Shown: in pieces, positions 1-33,741 of the stretch
How positions within the stretch are numbered: position 1 is the first letter of the stretch
How the letters are laid out: every line of letters begins with the position of its first letter
The notes under the pieces: model-generated
Databases searched by the model: none
What the model was told of the DNA's origin: nothing
What the model saw: only the letters and a program-made list of their open reading frames with translations
Origin: Acanthochromis polyacanthus
Lineage: Eukaryota > Chordata > Actinopteri > Pomacentridae
Assembly: GCF_021347895.1 (NCBI RefSeq)
Contig: NC_067113.1
Location: 6,305,489 to 6,369,488, forward strand
Direction: 5' to 3'
DNA length: 64,000 bases
Translations under genes and position numbers: made by a program

Positions 1-1056
<1,056 letters not shown>

Positions 1057-1284
1057 CATGTGGGCTAAACTTTCATTCTCAGGGAGTGATGCTGACAAAG
1101 ATTTTGCTCCAGTAAAGTTGGTGTGCGATATATTCCCACAATACATTTTTTGTCTATATCCAAACACAAGAAGTGTTGTGGTCTGTTTCTTAGTAAATCA
1201 GCAGTTCTAAGCTGTTACACAACTCAATGCAACAGCAACTAAGTACTCAACCTCATGTCTGAATCTGAATATAATAGTCATCTA

Positions 1285-1720
1285 TCGCTAATTACTCCCC
1301 CAATTAATGTGGAGTTATGTGGCGATTGGCGTACGTTTGACCGTCTGTCTGTCTGTCTGTTAGTAACATTACTCAAAAATGGACAAACAGGTTTAGATGA
1401 AATTGTCAGGGAAGGTCAGAAATGACACAAGGACCAAGTAATTAGATTTTGAATTTGGCTTATAGTCTGGATCCATGGATTTGTTAGAGATTTCTGTATC
1501 ATTGTGAGGTAGTGACATGGTGTCACTGTAACTATGACAAGAAGTGAACACTACATCAGCTGACTGCTGATGATCACATGATTGCGATCTTACTGTAAAT
1601 CCACCGTCGCAGACTTATTGGGACTTATCAGTCAGAATTGATACGAGGAACAATTGATTAAATTGTGGGGGTGTTCCTGAGTCCCATCAATTCCCACTGC
1701 CCGCTACATATTTAGGTCAC
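1285..1720 (+). repeat. Interspersed repeat R1, copy 1
   Basis: About 430 bp that recurs in inverse orientation at 58740-60475. Shared landmarks are the CTGTCTGTCTGTTAGTAA stretch, the ACTCAAAAATGGACAAACAG region and the ATGATCACATGATTGCGATC block. It holds no protein-coding signal I can see. It is probably a decayed non-autonomous DNA element; its termini were not resolved. Confidence 0.65.
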
Positions 1721-2508
1721 ATGATTCGGTATCCATACATAATGTACACATGCATAACATGCCTGGGCTCAGCGCAAGGTCATTTTGTTTGTAGGTACAT
1801 CTATTTTAAATGACCACATTCTATGTTGCTTCTGATCATCAGTAACAAATAAACAAATTCTGCGTTCCTCACAATGCCATATGGGGGAATGAGCAGCCTT
1901 GGTGGAGCACTGCATTCTCTCAGTGCTTTTATTTTTCTATAAGTAATGCTTGGAAGCGCTTCTCAAATCAACATAACAGAAGATGGAGTCTTTAGGTTGT
2001 TAATCTGACAATATCTAAAAACTTCACTTCGTCCTTCAGCTACCTTACTGATTGTTGTTCAGGCCACCTAAACAACATGTGTGACAAAGCCTACCTGGAG
2101 TAATTATGAGGTACAAAGGAGGAAGTCTGCTAGAGCCATAAAGTTCACGTAAGGAGGAGATCAGAGTAGACAGGTGCTTTTTGCATTTTGATGCATGTTC
2201 CCACCCATAAGTTTCTTATTCTGTTCTGCTGGAACAAGAGGAACCCGGTCATTCATATCCCATCAACAGGACAGCATCTTGATTTCTGATCAGCTGTGCA
2301 GAGTTGTCTTGACTTTTCTTTTTAAGAATTTTAGGAATAAAAGAAGAATGTTCAAAAACCTGAACCAGAAGCACACCATCCAGGCTTCTGTCAGAGCACT
2401 CCCATAAACACCAGCACAGAGTCTTATCTGGTTTGTTGATGAGTTTCAGAGTGGAAGCATTTTGTTGATTCATTTAGATGAATTGCTTTTCTGATGCTTG
2501 AAGGACTA

Positions 2509-2558
<50 letters not shown>

Positions 2559-4529
2559 CAGGGAAATAATAATCAAAAACTAATTATGAGTTGCACATCT
2601 TCTCTGTTGTTTTCAAGTTTGTGTGAACATTCCATTCTGTATTTGAAAACACTGCTTTAAAAAAGGCTTGTTTAAAATATTCTGGTTTTTTTTTATCAGG
2701 AGCAAAAACCGCTGAGGCTGAGGATGCGTGTTCAGATTTTAGTTTTTATCTGAGCTCTAGTTGCCACTTGAGACATATTTTGCTGCAGTGCTGCTGCATT
2801 AATGTTTAGTCTATCTGAAAAAAAATGCAAAAAGAAAAGAGTGTGGGAAACTTCAGCTACCTAAACCCAAACCTGCTGGTCCATATGACTGCACTATTAC
2901 TTTACTATCACCAGTGGGAACCAATTAGAATGACCAATTATCAGCTATTTACCATCAAATCCTCTTACACACACACACACACACACACACTCATGTGCAC
3001 TGTGGGTCTATTGATCGTGGGAGACCTCTCCTGTGAAGCATCAAAGCTCACAGGGGGAAGTCAGGTATCGACAGGTGTGTGTGTCTCTGATGTGTTTGTG
3101 TACAAGCTGTCATTGATCAAACACGGCAGGAGAGCCACAAAAATAACTACTTTTCTAACATGTATGATCTACCACAGCTGCACAGTTTGACTTGAGATCA
3201 GTTTGTCCTTTAAACTATCAAAGGTCACAACAGACTCCGGTCAGCAGCTCAGAGTTTCTACCTGTGTGTGTCCTCTCAGTACAGTAGGAGTGAGACTGAC
3301 TCATCTGTAATGGTTGCTGATGCATAACATATGAAGTGCTATATTTGGTTGAAGTCAGTGTCAGCTAAATTATCTCAATTTCCCTTCACCCTCACACACA
3401 CATTTCCTACTTGAATGTTGATGAGCAGTCAAATATTTATTCCTTCCATTTTTACCTCCGAAGTGCACATTTATGAAAAACTGAGGCAGTAGAGTTTTGC
3501 CTCTCTCAAAATATGACAGCAGTAAAGCTTTACATATCGCTGCGCCTGACCGTTCTCTCAGTCAGTGAAGCTGACAGATCATCATCTGAGACGGAGGATG
3601 AGGAGGTGGAGGCAGGATGAAGGAGGGAGAAGGAGACAGGGAGGAATGGCGGGTGGGGTGGTGCGTTTTTCAGTGTGGAGTGTGTGTGGGTGTAAGTAAC
3701 CTTACTTTGAAGTGTTTTCCCTCTGGGGATGGCATTTTCTCACAGACCACTGCTTTGGATCGTGTCAAACACGATGTGCAAGCACAGATAAGCACAGAAA
3801 GTTATACGGCAGCATATGAAGACACAGACAGATAGATGTGTTCTCAGACGCATCACTCACAGGATCAACAATGCACTTAGATTACAGAGAACACTGACCC
3901 ATGCCTGTGCATACCGCGGATCCACTCGTAGTCGTGGAAACTTTGTCTGACCAATCAAGCAGTTACTGCCATCTTTCCTGCGCTGTACGAGAAGTCTGTT
4001 TGCAGAAACAATAAACCGCTGGATGCAGCTTCTGTAGGCTTTTATACAATTAAAAATGAAAGCAGCTGAAAAATGGAACTTTCGAAAATTAGTCAAGGCC
4101 CATCGAGCCAACGCTGACATAAAGAGAACCCACTTTTCCACTTTAGAGTGCACTAAACCACCTCCATCAAAACACCAAATGAGGGAATACTGTCTGTGTT
4201 GGTTTTTCCTTGAATTTCTATTTTCTCCTTTATCACTCTGTTCAACAGATAGAAAATGATCAAAACAAATATTTGAAGTGGGAGCCCCTGGTTACCTTGA
4301 TGTGGAATGGCTGTGTTAAATGACAGCTTGATATTCTTATGCAGCAGTTTACAGCCAGACATGCACTTATCAAAACCATGGTAACTTGGCTAATTAAAAA
4401 AGCCACATAATTTGAAGGCTGAGTTGCAAATTAGAGTGCATGGAGCTATAAAGTGAGCAAAGAAGTCAGAAGAGTTAGCCAAAATTCATGGCTAAATGGT
4501 TGAAACACCTAAAAATGAGTTGTAGAATC
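1721..4529. other. Gene-free stretch
   Basis: I see no exon with coherent coding signal on either strand. The stretch holds a TGAT tetranucleotide run (2511-2558), a short CA run near 2966-2991 and AT-rich unique-looking DNA. Short open frames here have no family resemblance. Confidence 0.5.
2511..2558. repeat. (TGAT)n microsatellite
   Basis: About twelve uninterrupted TGAT units. Confidence 0.95.
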
Positions 4530-4630
4530 CAGTGGCTTGGTGCTAAGCACTTTCGCCTTGCAGCAAGAAGATACCTGGTTCATGTACTGACCGTCTCAGG
4601 ATCTTTTTGTGTGGAGTTTGCAAGGTGTTA
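4530..4630 (+). repeat. tRNA-headed fish SINE, head fragment
   Basis: Contains the CTAAGCACTTTCGCCTTGCA head, a box-B-like GGTTCATG and the GTGTGGAGTTTGCA body of the family seen intact at 25035 and 11121. It is truncated after about 100 bp. Confidence 0.7.
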
Positions 4631-4969
4631 ACCTAATTTAAAATGCCTCAGGTCCCAGTGCCAGACATCACAGGTCACTTCTAGAGGTTCAGTGTCCACG
4701 TTTCAACAAGTCAGACCTAGATTGGAGGCCCAAAGGAAACACAGGATTAGATGGGAGGTTATAATGTGGCGTATATCATAACATGTCAGTCACAACGGCC
4801 TCCAAAGCACTTTTGTACTTTTTCTTCAAGTTCTAGTCAGTTAAAATTTCTGTACTCGTTGACTGGACGTTGCCTGCTTTCTGGTGACATTAGCGACCAC
4901 AGAAATGGTGGACCTCGCCACAAACAATTAAAACTACCTCTGTATGAAAACTGAAAGTACATACCTTGA

Positions 4970-5292
4970 GTGACAAGTCCTGAAAAATCTTGACAAGAAA
5001 TGTTATGAAAAATAAGGAAAAGATGGAATCTGACCTTTAAATATTTACGTCCTTCAAGGCAGGACCTGCAATGTTGCATTCTAATGTTGCTACTTGTTAC
5101 CGTCTGATCAAATATGAGTTGAAAAAGTTGTCTGTTCTCAGCATAATACTTTGAAAAGTGTACTGGTTGACTTTGGGCTACACAGCTAAAAGATCCTGGT
5201 TCGCCTCCTGGCCTTCCTGGGATCTCATTCTGATGGATGGATGGATGGATGGATGGATGGATGGATGGATGGATGGATGGATGGATGGATGA
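4970..5292 (+). repeat. Duplicated unit ending in a truncated SINE and (ATGG)n
   Basis: About 200 bp (4970-5175) resembles 10926-11118, followed in both places by the same SINE. Here the SINE body is internally deleted, leaving the GATCCTGGTTCGC and CCTTCCTGGGATCT blocks before the ATGG run. This suggests one larger repeat family or an old local duplication. Confidence 0.65.
5232..5291. repeat. (ATGG)n microsatellite
   Basis: About fifteen ATGG units forming the 3' tail of the adjoining SINE remnant, as is usual for this SINE type. Confidence 0.95.
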
Positions 5293-6794
5293 TGTGTAGA
5301 ATCATTTCCGAGGTGCATTGAAGCTGTTTTGGGTTCACATGATCGCCCAACACCTTCCCGAAACATTTTTTGTTGGTTTTCCTTTATTTCGTCACCCATC
5401 AGTATTCATTCTTTTTGCTTGCCTTAAAATGAACGCCATGTCATCCTGTAGGGATGCCACTCAGACGACACGCACAATTTCTGTCACCTCAATGAACATT
5501 CCATTTATGTCCTGGAGACTTAAGCCAGGTTCAGATGGAACAACATCATCCTGATAGCAGCCCGACCCACTTGAACCTTCCCACAAAAATAGAAGAATGT
5601 GTTTTTTCCTTCTCTCGCCTCATAAGACACCAGCCAGAGCACATCAGTGATGTTGACCAATAGGAGCACAGCGCTCTGCTGCTTCCACATAAATCTGTGT
5701 GAACAGATATGGCGGATGAATCACAGGCTAAAGGACAGACAGACCATACTGTTATTTTCTCTTTCTTTTTCTAGGCTTTTCTGAGACAGAACCGGTATCA
5801 TACACACAGCTTTTGATGCCAGTCTTTGTTTACATTCTTGTTTCCAGGTTGTGTTTCCAGAAAAAGTCATAAGAATGTAGGACTCTGTAATGCCATTGAA
5901 CAAACATAGTGCTCGAACCTTAAACCCAGTCTTAACTCTTTCCAGCCTGGAGTTCCCTGTCTATAAAACACAACCTGCCACTATATTTAGAAGGTTGTCA
6001 AGCGTGACCCTTACAGTGAAGGGGCCACCTGGTTTTACTGTAACTAAAAAGGCTGGAGCATCTGTTGGGATGCTTTTCTGTGGCATTATATGTGGCATTG
6101 GTGGCAGCTGAGAATTTTTAGAAATAGTTTAATAACATCAGTTTTTAATGACTTATTGCTATAAGGCTGTGGCTGTTATTTACACTCTGCATTATCTGTA
6201 TTATTATTTTAGAGTTTTGGTTATCTGGTACCTATTAAGTTGTTGGGGTTTAAATGGAGATTTTCTTTCTTCCTGGAAATAAAGAAACTCAAGTAACTGC
6301 CTCCATTTTCTGTATAGTTAGTACAAAATTATATGTTTTGCTTGTAGAAAAACCTTAGTTGAATCTATAAAACAATGAAAATAAACTGGATTAAGTCGCA
6401 GTTGGAGAGAAAAATTGCAAAATTGTACCTAAGAAGTGGTGTAAGTTGTGCTACTGAAGAAAAAAGCCACAGTTTCTATGTCCTATAGGTCAATGATGGC
6501 ATTTTAAAACAACCAGCTGTCGTGTCAGTCAGTGAATTTTAGTTTTATAATGCATGAAAAAGCTGCACAGTTCGGTCAGTTTCTACCAACACACACAATT
6601 TAAAGACGAAAATGAATCCTTAACAGTAGCACCTGTTTAGCAAACGTAAAATGTAAATTGTATGTTTTTTATTTAACTCTAATTACGACACAGTTCATTC
6701 TTAAACTCTCCTTAGTTTCTCTTTAACATCAAGCCCACAGGTGGTTGAGCTCTGACTGACTCTAAATGCTAGAAAACAGCCTGGAGCTTCAGGG
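5293..6794. other. Gene-free stretch
   Basis: No coding exon, RNA gene or recognisable repeat seen. Ordinary AT-rich intergenic DNA. Confidence 0.45.
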
Positions 6795-7128
6795 GTTACA
6801 GGCAGCTACAGGTAGCAGCCCGTAAGTACTTCCGTTTTGCAGCTAGAAGAGCCCCGGTTCACGTTCCCGCCTTCCTGGGATGTTTCTTGCATGTTCTCCC
6901 TGTGCATGTGTGGGCTTTCTCAGGATACTCTGACTAAAAACAAGCTCAGGTTAAATGATAACTCTAAATTGTTTGTAGGTGTGAATGTGAGTGTGATTAT
7001 TTGTCTCTATATGTAGACCTCTGACCTGTCCAGGGTGTCCCCTGCCTTCACTCTAACTCAGCTGGGATAGACTCCAGCACCCTGTGACCCTGATCAGGAT
7101 TAAGCGGTGTATAGATAGCAGATGGATG
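6795..7128 (+). repeat. tRNA-headed fish SINE, near full length, diverged
   Basis: Head with GTAAGTACTTCCGTTTTGCA, box-B-like CGGTTCACG, body GCATGTTCTCCCTGTGCATG, the AACTCTAAATTGT and CTGACCTGTCCAGGGTGTCC blocks, and the tail AAGCGGTGTATAGAT with a short ATGG end. Confidence 0.8.
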
Positions 7129-8587
7129 AATTCTGTTTGTTGTTCCCCAAATTTGACTGGGTAAACACATTCATGCATCCACAGTGTAACACACTCACAC
7201 AAGCAAATACTCACCCTTGACTTTTCTGAACTGTTCATCTCATACAGTGACATAAAGTCAGGTTCTGCAGACACCTGTACTGCAACAGGATATCTGTTCA
7301 CATCAGGGGAGCAGTGGATGAAAGGATACAGCATCGTCAGCGACTCTTCAGCAGTCATTTGAGGTTAATGCCATCCTGGAGTTTATTAAGCTTCTCAAAC
7401 AAGCACATTTTTTACAAGAATGAAGGAGCACATGATGAAAGCACTTGTTCTTGTGTCCTTTAAAGCTTGATTTCTAGTCAAACTTCCACTGTCTGTCTCA
7501 CAGGAATTACCACATTGCACACATTCAATTATTACAGGCCGGTGACATCAATGAGTCAATTTTGATAGCTGTCTTCACATGAAATATTCCTCTGCAAGCA
7601 CCTTTGGAGTATTCTGCTTCAGGGGATGAATTTTTTAGTCACACACCTGTTTTCTGGATGATGCATCTGATGACTCATTATTAGTCATGCATAATTTAGC
7701 TTAGTTAATTTTCCAGCAAGAGATATTTCTTAAAATAACAGAAATCCTCCACACTGTGGCTCAAGGTCCTTATGCAGCACATATGCTATCAAAGAAATAT
7801 ATGTCAGATTGTGACATTAAAGCAAAGCTTCTGTCGTTAGGCAGGAGTCAGGCATTAATATGCCCATCAAAATGTTTTTGTTTGCTGCAATCATTCCTCT
7901 TTCAATACCTGTAGATTGAAAGTATTTGCTTCGAATGAATTTCCAATGTAAGTGAGCATAATCCACAATGTTACAAATATCCCACAATATCCCAACCCTG
8001 AGGGTAATATGATTCAATCTTAATGTTATTATTTTGTCTCTACAACATGAAAACACAAAGAATAACGTTCCTGTTAATCACTCTAACGTGTGTTGCCAAA
8101 GTCTCTTATTCACTTCAAATAAATTTTTGCAAAGAATTGTTGCATTTTTACCACATTTTATTGACACTGAAAGTTTTTGATTGACCTTTACTTAGACTGA
8201 AGGTGATGTTATGGTTCTTTCTGCACATGTGGAAAGGTTCTTTCATGCACAAAGTTTAATTCTACAATTGTCTTAACAATAACAGAGTGGACGTGAAAAC
8301 TGGATCACAGGTAGAAGCAGTACATCACATGTTGCAGAATGACAACAACAGCAGAGCAAAGACAGCAGCTGCATTACGGCGCTATGTACAGGCATCACTG
8401 TGTGCAGACCTCCCACAGCCTCAGCAGGTCCTTCCAAAGTCTTATGGAGGGGTCTTGAATGCAGTTACATTGAAATATATACAATATTTCGCTGTAGCCT
8501 GTGTTTTTAACTTTAGTCTAGTTTACTTCAGTTATTAAATCATCTTTTGTGAGAAAAGTCTTCACATGTTCAAACTGATTTCTTCTC
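7129..8587. other. Gene-free stretch including the kcnf1-like 3' flank
   Basis: No exon seen. A TTTATT (AATAAA on the minus strand) near 8155-8161 could be the polyadenylation signal of the kcnf1-like gene, about 430 bp after its stop codon. The 83-codon plus-strand frame at 8287 has no family resemblance and probably lies in that 3' untranslated region. Confidence 0.4.
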
Positions 8588-9943
8588 TTAATCACTACTT
8601 TTCCTGCGCGCCTCCCTGCCAGACTTCAGCTCCATCAGCTCCACTTCGTGCTTTGCTGCAGTCTCCAGCACTTTCTGCTTATTGTAGAAGATAACAAAGT
8701 TATTAATGATGGGATGGATGGGCAAAGCGATGGCTATGACCCCGCACAGGAAGCTCACGGCTGCGTTGCATTTTCCGAGGGTGGTTTTGGGATAGATGTC
8801 TCCATAGCCCACCGTGGTCATGGTGATGATGGCCCACCAGAAAGACTGCGGGATGCTCCTGAAAAGTGTCTCCGGGTGACTTTGCTCCATGGTGTAGCCT
8901 AGTGCTGAGAACACGAAGATCCCGACGCCCATATACATGAGGAGCAGTCCCAGCTCTTTGAGGCTCCTCTTCAGCGCGTAGGTCAGAGTCTGCAGTCCGG
9001 AGGAGTGGCGGGCCAGCTTAAAAATACGCGCGATGCGCAAGATGCGGAGCGCCTGGACAGCCTGTTGCACGTTGGTCAGTTCCATCATGGATGTGGTGCC
9101 GAGGTAGGTAAGAGACAGGACTACATAGAAAGGCATGATGGCCATGAAGTCTATGATGTTCATGATGGAGAGCGCAAAGTGCAGCTTGTTCGGAGATGAG
9201 GCGAGACGCAGTAAGAACTCCGTGGTGAACCACAACATGCAGGCGGTCTCGATCGCCTCCAGGGTCGGATGCTCCACCAGTTTCCCCTCGGCGTCCGTCA
9301 CCTGGAGCTCCGGGATGGTTCCCACACACATCACCACCGCCGAGACCAGGATGGAGAGGAAGGATGCGATGGCAATGATGCGCGCCGGCAGGGAGGAATC
9401 CGGCTTTTCCATCAGCTTCCACAGGAACCTCTGGCACCGCTGGGTGCGCGTAATGCACTGATCCACCTCCAGATCCTCCAGAATGACTTTCACTTTGCTT
9501 GCAATTTCTTTCAACTCTTCCTCTTTCTCGCTGAGGTAACTTTTACAGCACTCATCTAAAACACTTTGGTCTATTTTCCAGAACTCCATCTCCTTGATGA
9601 AACAGATGGGGCAGATGCCACGTTTGATGTGGATTTCATCAAAGTAGTAAACGTCGATTATGCACTTGAATGCATCAGGATCTCGGTCAAAGTAAAATTC
9701 TTTTCTGCCGGGATCAAAGTCATCACAAAGAGACGAGATCAGTTCAGAATTCTGAGTTGAGCAGTTCACCAGCTCCGCCAGTCTGCTCTCCGGGTAGCGG
9801 TTCAAAACGTCCCCGAAAAGCACCACTCTCACTCCTCCAATGTTCACAGCAATCTCCCCCTCGGCGCACAAATCACCTCTGTATTTGGGCTTCGGAATTG
9901 TCCACATTTTATTAAAGGTTTGAAAGGATAAAATTCTATCCAA
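8588..9943 (-). CDS. kcnf1: Voltage-gated potassium channel modulatory subunit, Kv5.1-like
   Basis: Single-exon 451-residue protein, as expected for KCNF1, which is intronless. Kv5.1 is an electrically silent alpha subunit that joins Kv2 subunits and modifies their gating at the plasma membrane. In order: N-terminal T1 tetramerisation domain (about 31-135, with NIGGVR and the FYFDRDPDAF signature), S1 about 187-208, S2 about 228-247, S3 about 258-280, S4 about 296-315 with Arg/Lys every third position (R300, R303, R306, K309, R312), pore filter TTVGYGD at 376-382, and S6 with PIHP at 408-411. PIHP replaces the PVP hinge of self-assembling Kv channels, typical of the Kv5 subtype. The start Met at 9943 gives a short leader; Met13 is an alternative. 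The C-terminal tail is shorter than the about 494-residue mammalian protein. Which teleost paralogue this is cannot be decided. Confidence 0.93.
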   Translation of the reverse strand: MDRILSFQTFNKMWTIPKPKYRGDLCAEGEIAVNIGGVRVVLFGDVLNRYPESRLAELVNCSTQNSELISSLCDDFDPGRKEFYFDRDPDAFKCIIDVYYFDEIHIKRGICPICFIKEMEFWKIDQSVLDECCKSYLSEKEEELKEIASKVKVILEDLEVDQCITRTQRCQRFLWKLMEKPDSSLPARIIAIASFLSILVSAVVMCVGTIPELQVTDAEGKLVEHPTLEAIETACMLWFTTEFLLRLASSPNKLHFALSIMNIIDFMAIMPFYVVLSLTYLGTTSMMELTNVQQAVQALRILRIARIFKLARHSSGLQTLTYALKRSLKELGLLLMYMGVGIFVFSALGYTMEQSHPETLFRSIPQSFWWAIITMTTVGYGDIYPKTTLGKCNAAVSFLCGVIAIALPIHPIINNFVIFYNKQKVLETAAKHEVELMELKSGREARRKSSD

Positions 9944-10081
9944 AAATGTTCAAGTGAAGAACACTAACCAGAATTAAAGCCCATTATTTTGGTGCGTAAA
10001 ATGTTTCGTCTCCAGACAGTTTCGTGCACTAAATGGCACTGCTTGAGCACCCAGCTTTCCCTCACACTTCCTAACACCCCC

Positions 10082-10925
<844 letters not shown>

Positions 10926-11399
10926 AACAAGAAATATGACAAGCAATATGATGAAAAATTAGGAAAAGATGGAATTTGAACTTTAAATAATTATATATTT
11001 CAAGTCAGGATTTGCAATGAAGCATTGCTACTTGTTACTGTCTGATCAAATATGAGCTGATAATCAACAGTCATGACATCTGTTCTCAGCATAATACTCT
11101 TAAAAGTGTACTGGTTGGTTCTGGGCTGCACAGTGGCTTGCTGGTTAGCACTTTCGCCTTGCAGCGAAAGGATCTCTAGTTCACGGCCTTCCTGGGATCT
11201 TTCTGCATGGAGTTTGCATGTTCTCCCTGAGCATGTGTGGGTTTTCTCTAGTCCGGCTTCCATAGTCCAGAAACATGCTGAGGTTAATTGGTAACTCTAA
11301 ATTGTGAATGTGAGTGTGACTGGTTGTCTCTATGTAGCCCTGTGATAGACTGGTGACCTGTCCAAGGTGTCCCCTGGTGTATCGATAATGGATGGATGG
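10926..11399 (+). repeat. Duplicated unit plus near full-length SINE
   Basis: 10926-11118 resembles 4970-5175. From 11121 follows the SINE: GGGCTGCACAGTGG head, GGTTAGCACTTTCGCCTTGC (box-A-like), body GCATGGAGTTTGCATGTTCT, AGGTTAATTGGTAACTCTAA, GACTGGTGACCTGTCC, and an ATGG tail at 11388-11399. Confidence 0.8.
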
Positions 11400-11679
11400 T
11401 TTTGTGAATAATGTGCAGCAATGCATGAAGAAATCCTCTTTATTAGTGTGATGGCTTTAAGATTTAAAATAATAACATGCTCATTTAAAATGTTTGAAGC
11501 TGTACACTGACATTAATATTTATAGTATGTGTTCTTTTAACATAAATCCCTGAAGAACATTCTTCAGATTTTAAACACATTTAAATGTTTCCACAATTCT
11601 ACATGCAGCACATCATAAAGTGTAGTCCATGTGCAGCTGGCATTGTGTTGAAGGAGATCCGAATCCATCCACTGACAGG

Positions 11680-11685
11680 TTTATT
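11680..11685 (-). promoter_or_regulatory. Candidate polyadenylation signal of atp6v1c2
   Basis: TTTATT on the plus strand reads AATAAA on the minus strand, about 195 bp after the atp6v1c2 stop codon. A second TTTATT near 11776 is an equally possible, closer signal. Confidence 0.4.
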
Positions 11686-11879
11686 TACACCACCGTCTCA
11701 AAAAGTCACTTTTTTCTGGCTCAAGAGAAATGCTGAAAACCAAGATATTCAAGGATATGGTCTCTGCTAGCTGTGTTTTATTTTAGCGATGGAGCTCTGT
11801 TTCCGACTCTGACTGACTGGAACGGGACACAGCATGTGTGACAGGGCCCTCTTTGATTTGGCAGTCACATCTCTGACTG

Positions 11880-32336
<20,457 letters not shown>

Positions 32337-32640
32337 GACTCCAGGAGCTTCACATAGAGACCACCACTCAAAAATCCTTCCCACCTTTGACATCAAATAG
32401 ACTGCGATCCAGAGCAAACAAACACGAAATAACATTAATTCTATTCTTAATAACATACAGCTTTTAATACTAAGCTTTAGGACTTTAAGAAAGAACATGA
32501 AGATTTTTTTAACTGTTTAACAGTATTTTACTTTTCTTTCCACTGTTATCATATTCCAGTTTTCCTAAATATTGAATAAACAAAATTAGGTATCAGAAGC
32601 TTTTAAAGAAAAGTAAACAACCTTTCAGAGTAAGGCTTAC

Positions 32641-32770
32641 CTTCAAGTTATCTTCATGACCGTCCACTGGCAGTCCCTGTGAGTGTAGCAGAGTCTGAGC
32701 TCAGCTCCACCTGACACTGACTGACAGCCAACCTGCCGTCCTCTGCTGTCTGCCACTGGGAGCTGTTACA
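32641..32770 (-). other. atp6v1c2: Non-coding first exon of atp6v1c2 (approximate 5' end)
   Basis: Ends at 32641 with a donor (CTTAC on the plus strand, GTAAG on the minus). It contains only a five-codon upstream reading frame, so translation starts in the next exon at 32336. The upstream boundary is a guess. No TATA box stands out. Confidence 0.45.
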
Positions 32771-33303
32771 TCACTGCAAATATACCCAAACTGCAGTTCG
32801 TAACATTGCTATCACTCAGCATGTTCCTCCGAGTTACAGATTGTTTTGCTTTGTTTTCATTTGATATTTCAGTTTGTCTATCCTTTTGAACATATTTGCA
32901 TTAATTTATGAAAACTATTTTGAAATTGTAAAACTTTAACATAGATGCATCACGCCTATTCACATTAAAGTTAGCATTGTTTGTTTACTCTGATTTTTTT
33001 TGCCATTCCCTGTATTTAAAATTGTGAAAACCTAATTCTTTGACTTTAGTACATCGTGTTACATCTTTACTGTCAATTAGTGAAGTTAGCTAATACAAAG
33101 CAGTGCTAGTAACATTAAACTGAATTTTTTGTAGCATTCTGAGTAAATTTCATCAGTATGGTAAACCAAACAGTCTGTGGATTAACTGGAATAAAACCCT
33201 CCTCTGGAATTTTCATTTGAAATCTTTTCTTGCATTACAGTGGATTATAGCGGCCTTGATCATCTTTCAGCAGCACTGAAGTTATTTTTTCTGGTCTGAA
33301 AAA
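32771..33303. other. Gene-free spacer
   Basis: AT-rich DNA between the atp6v1c2 5' end and the large TIR element. Should contain the atp6v1c2 promoter, but no motif can be named. Confidence 0.35.
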
Positions 33304-33662
33304 TATGGAGGACTAAAAGTGCCAAAATTCAATAAATAAATACATCATTAAATAATTAATTAAATGTGTCATTAATTAATTAAATCTGTCATTAATTAAT
33401 TAAAATTGGAATGTGTCAAAATTCAATAAATAAATACATAATTAAATAATTAATTAAATGTGTCATTAATTAATTAAATGTATCATTAATTAATTAAATG
33501 TGTCATTAAATGTGTCATGAATTCATTAAAATACCAATTCATTTCAGGTAAAAAAACATATATTATTATTTCACTATTTAATTAATTTTTTCATGGTCCT
33601 GTGTTGCACTGCTTCATGAATTTATTTTATCTGTCAACCTCACCCATCAAAGTCAGTGGGCG
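33304..33662 (+). repeat. Left terminal inverted repeat of the 8.86-kb element
   Basis: 359 bp, AT-rich, with several AAATGTGTCATTAATTAATT-type units. Inverse partner at 41809-42167. Confidence 0.9.
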
Positions 33663-33741
33663 GGGCTAACGCGAATCTATGCTAATCCACTGCTTTGGTC
33701 TGCCTTGAAACCTGAATTAGAAGAAGTAGTCAATAATAAAC

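Noticed and set aside
2825..3190. 121-codon plus-strand frame
   Set aside because: Includes a CA run giving Thr-His repeats; no family resemblance and no splice continuation.
5232..5291. Regular ATGG array considered as a CRISPR-like or minisatellite array
   Set aside because: Plain tetranucleotide microsatellite at a SINE tail; no spacers, eukaryotic context.
8287..8538. 83-codon plus-strand frame near the kcnf1-like gene
   Set aside because: No recognisable motif, no splice or conservation support, probably kcnf1-like 3' untranslated region.
9018..9760. Several antisense and shifted open frames over the kcnf1-like gene
   Set aside because: They overlap the strongly conserved channel frame and show no family resemblance; shadows of a GC-rich single exon.
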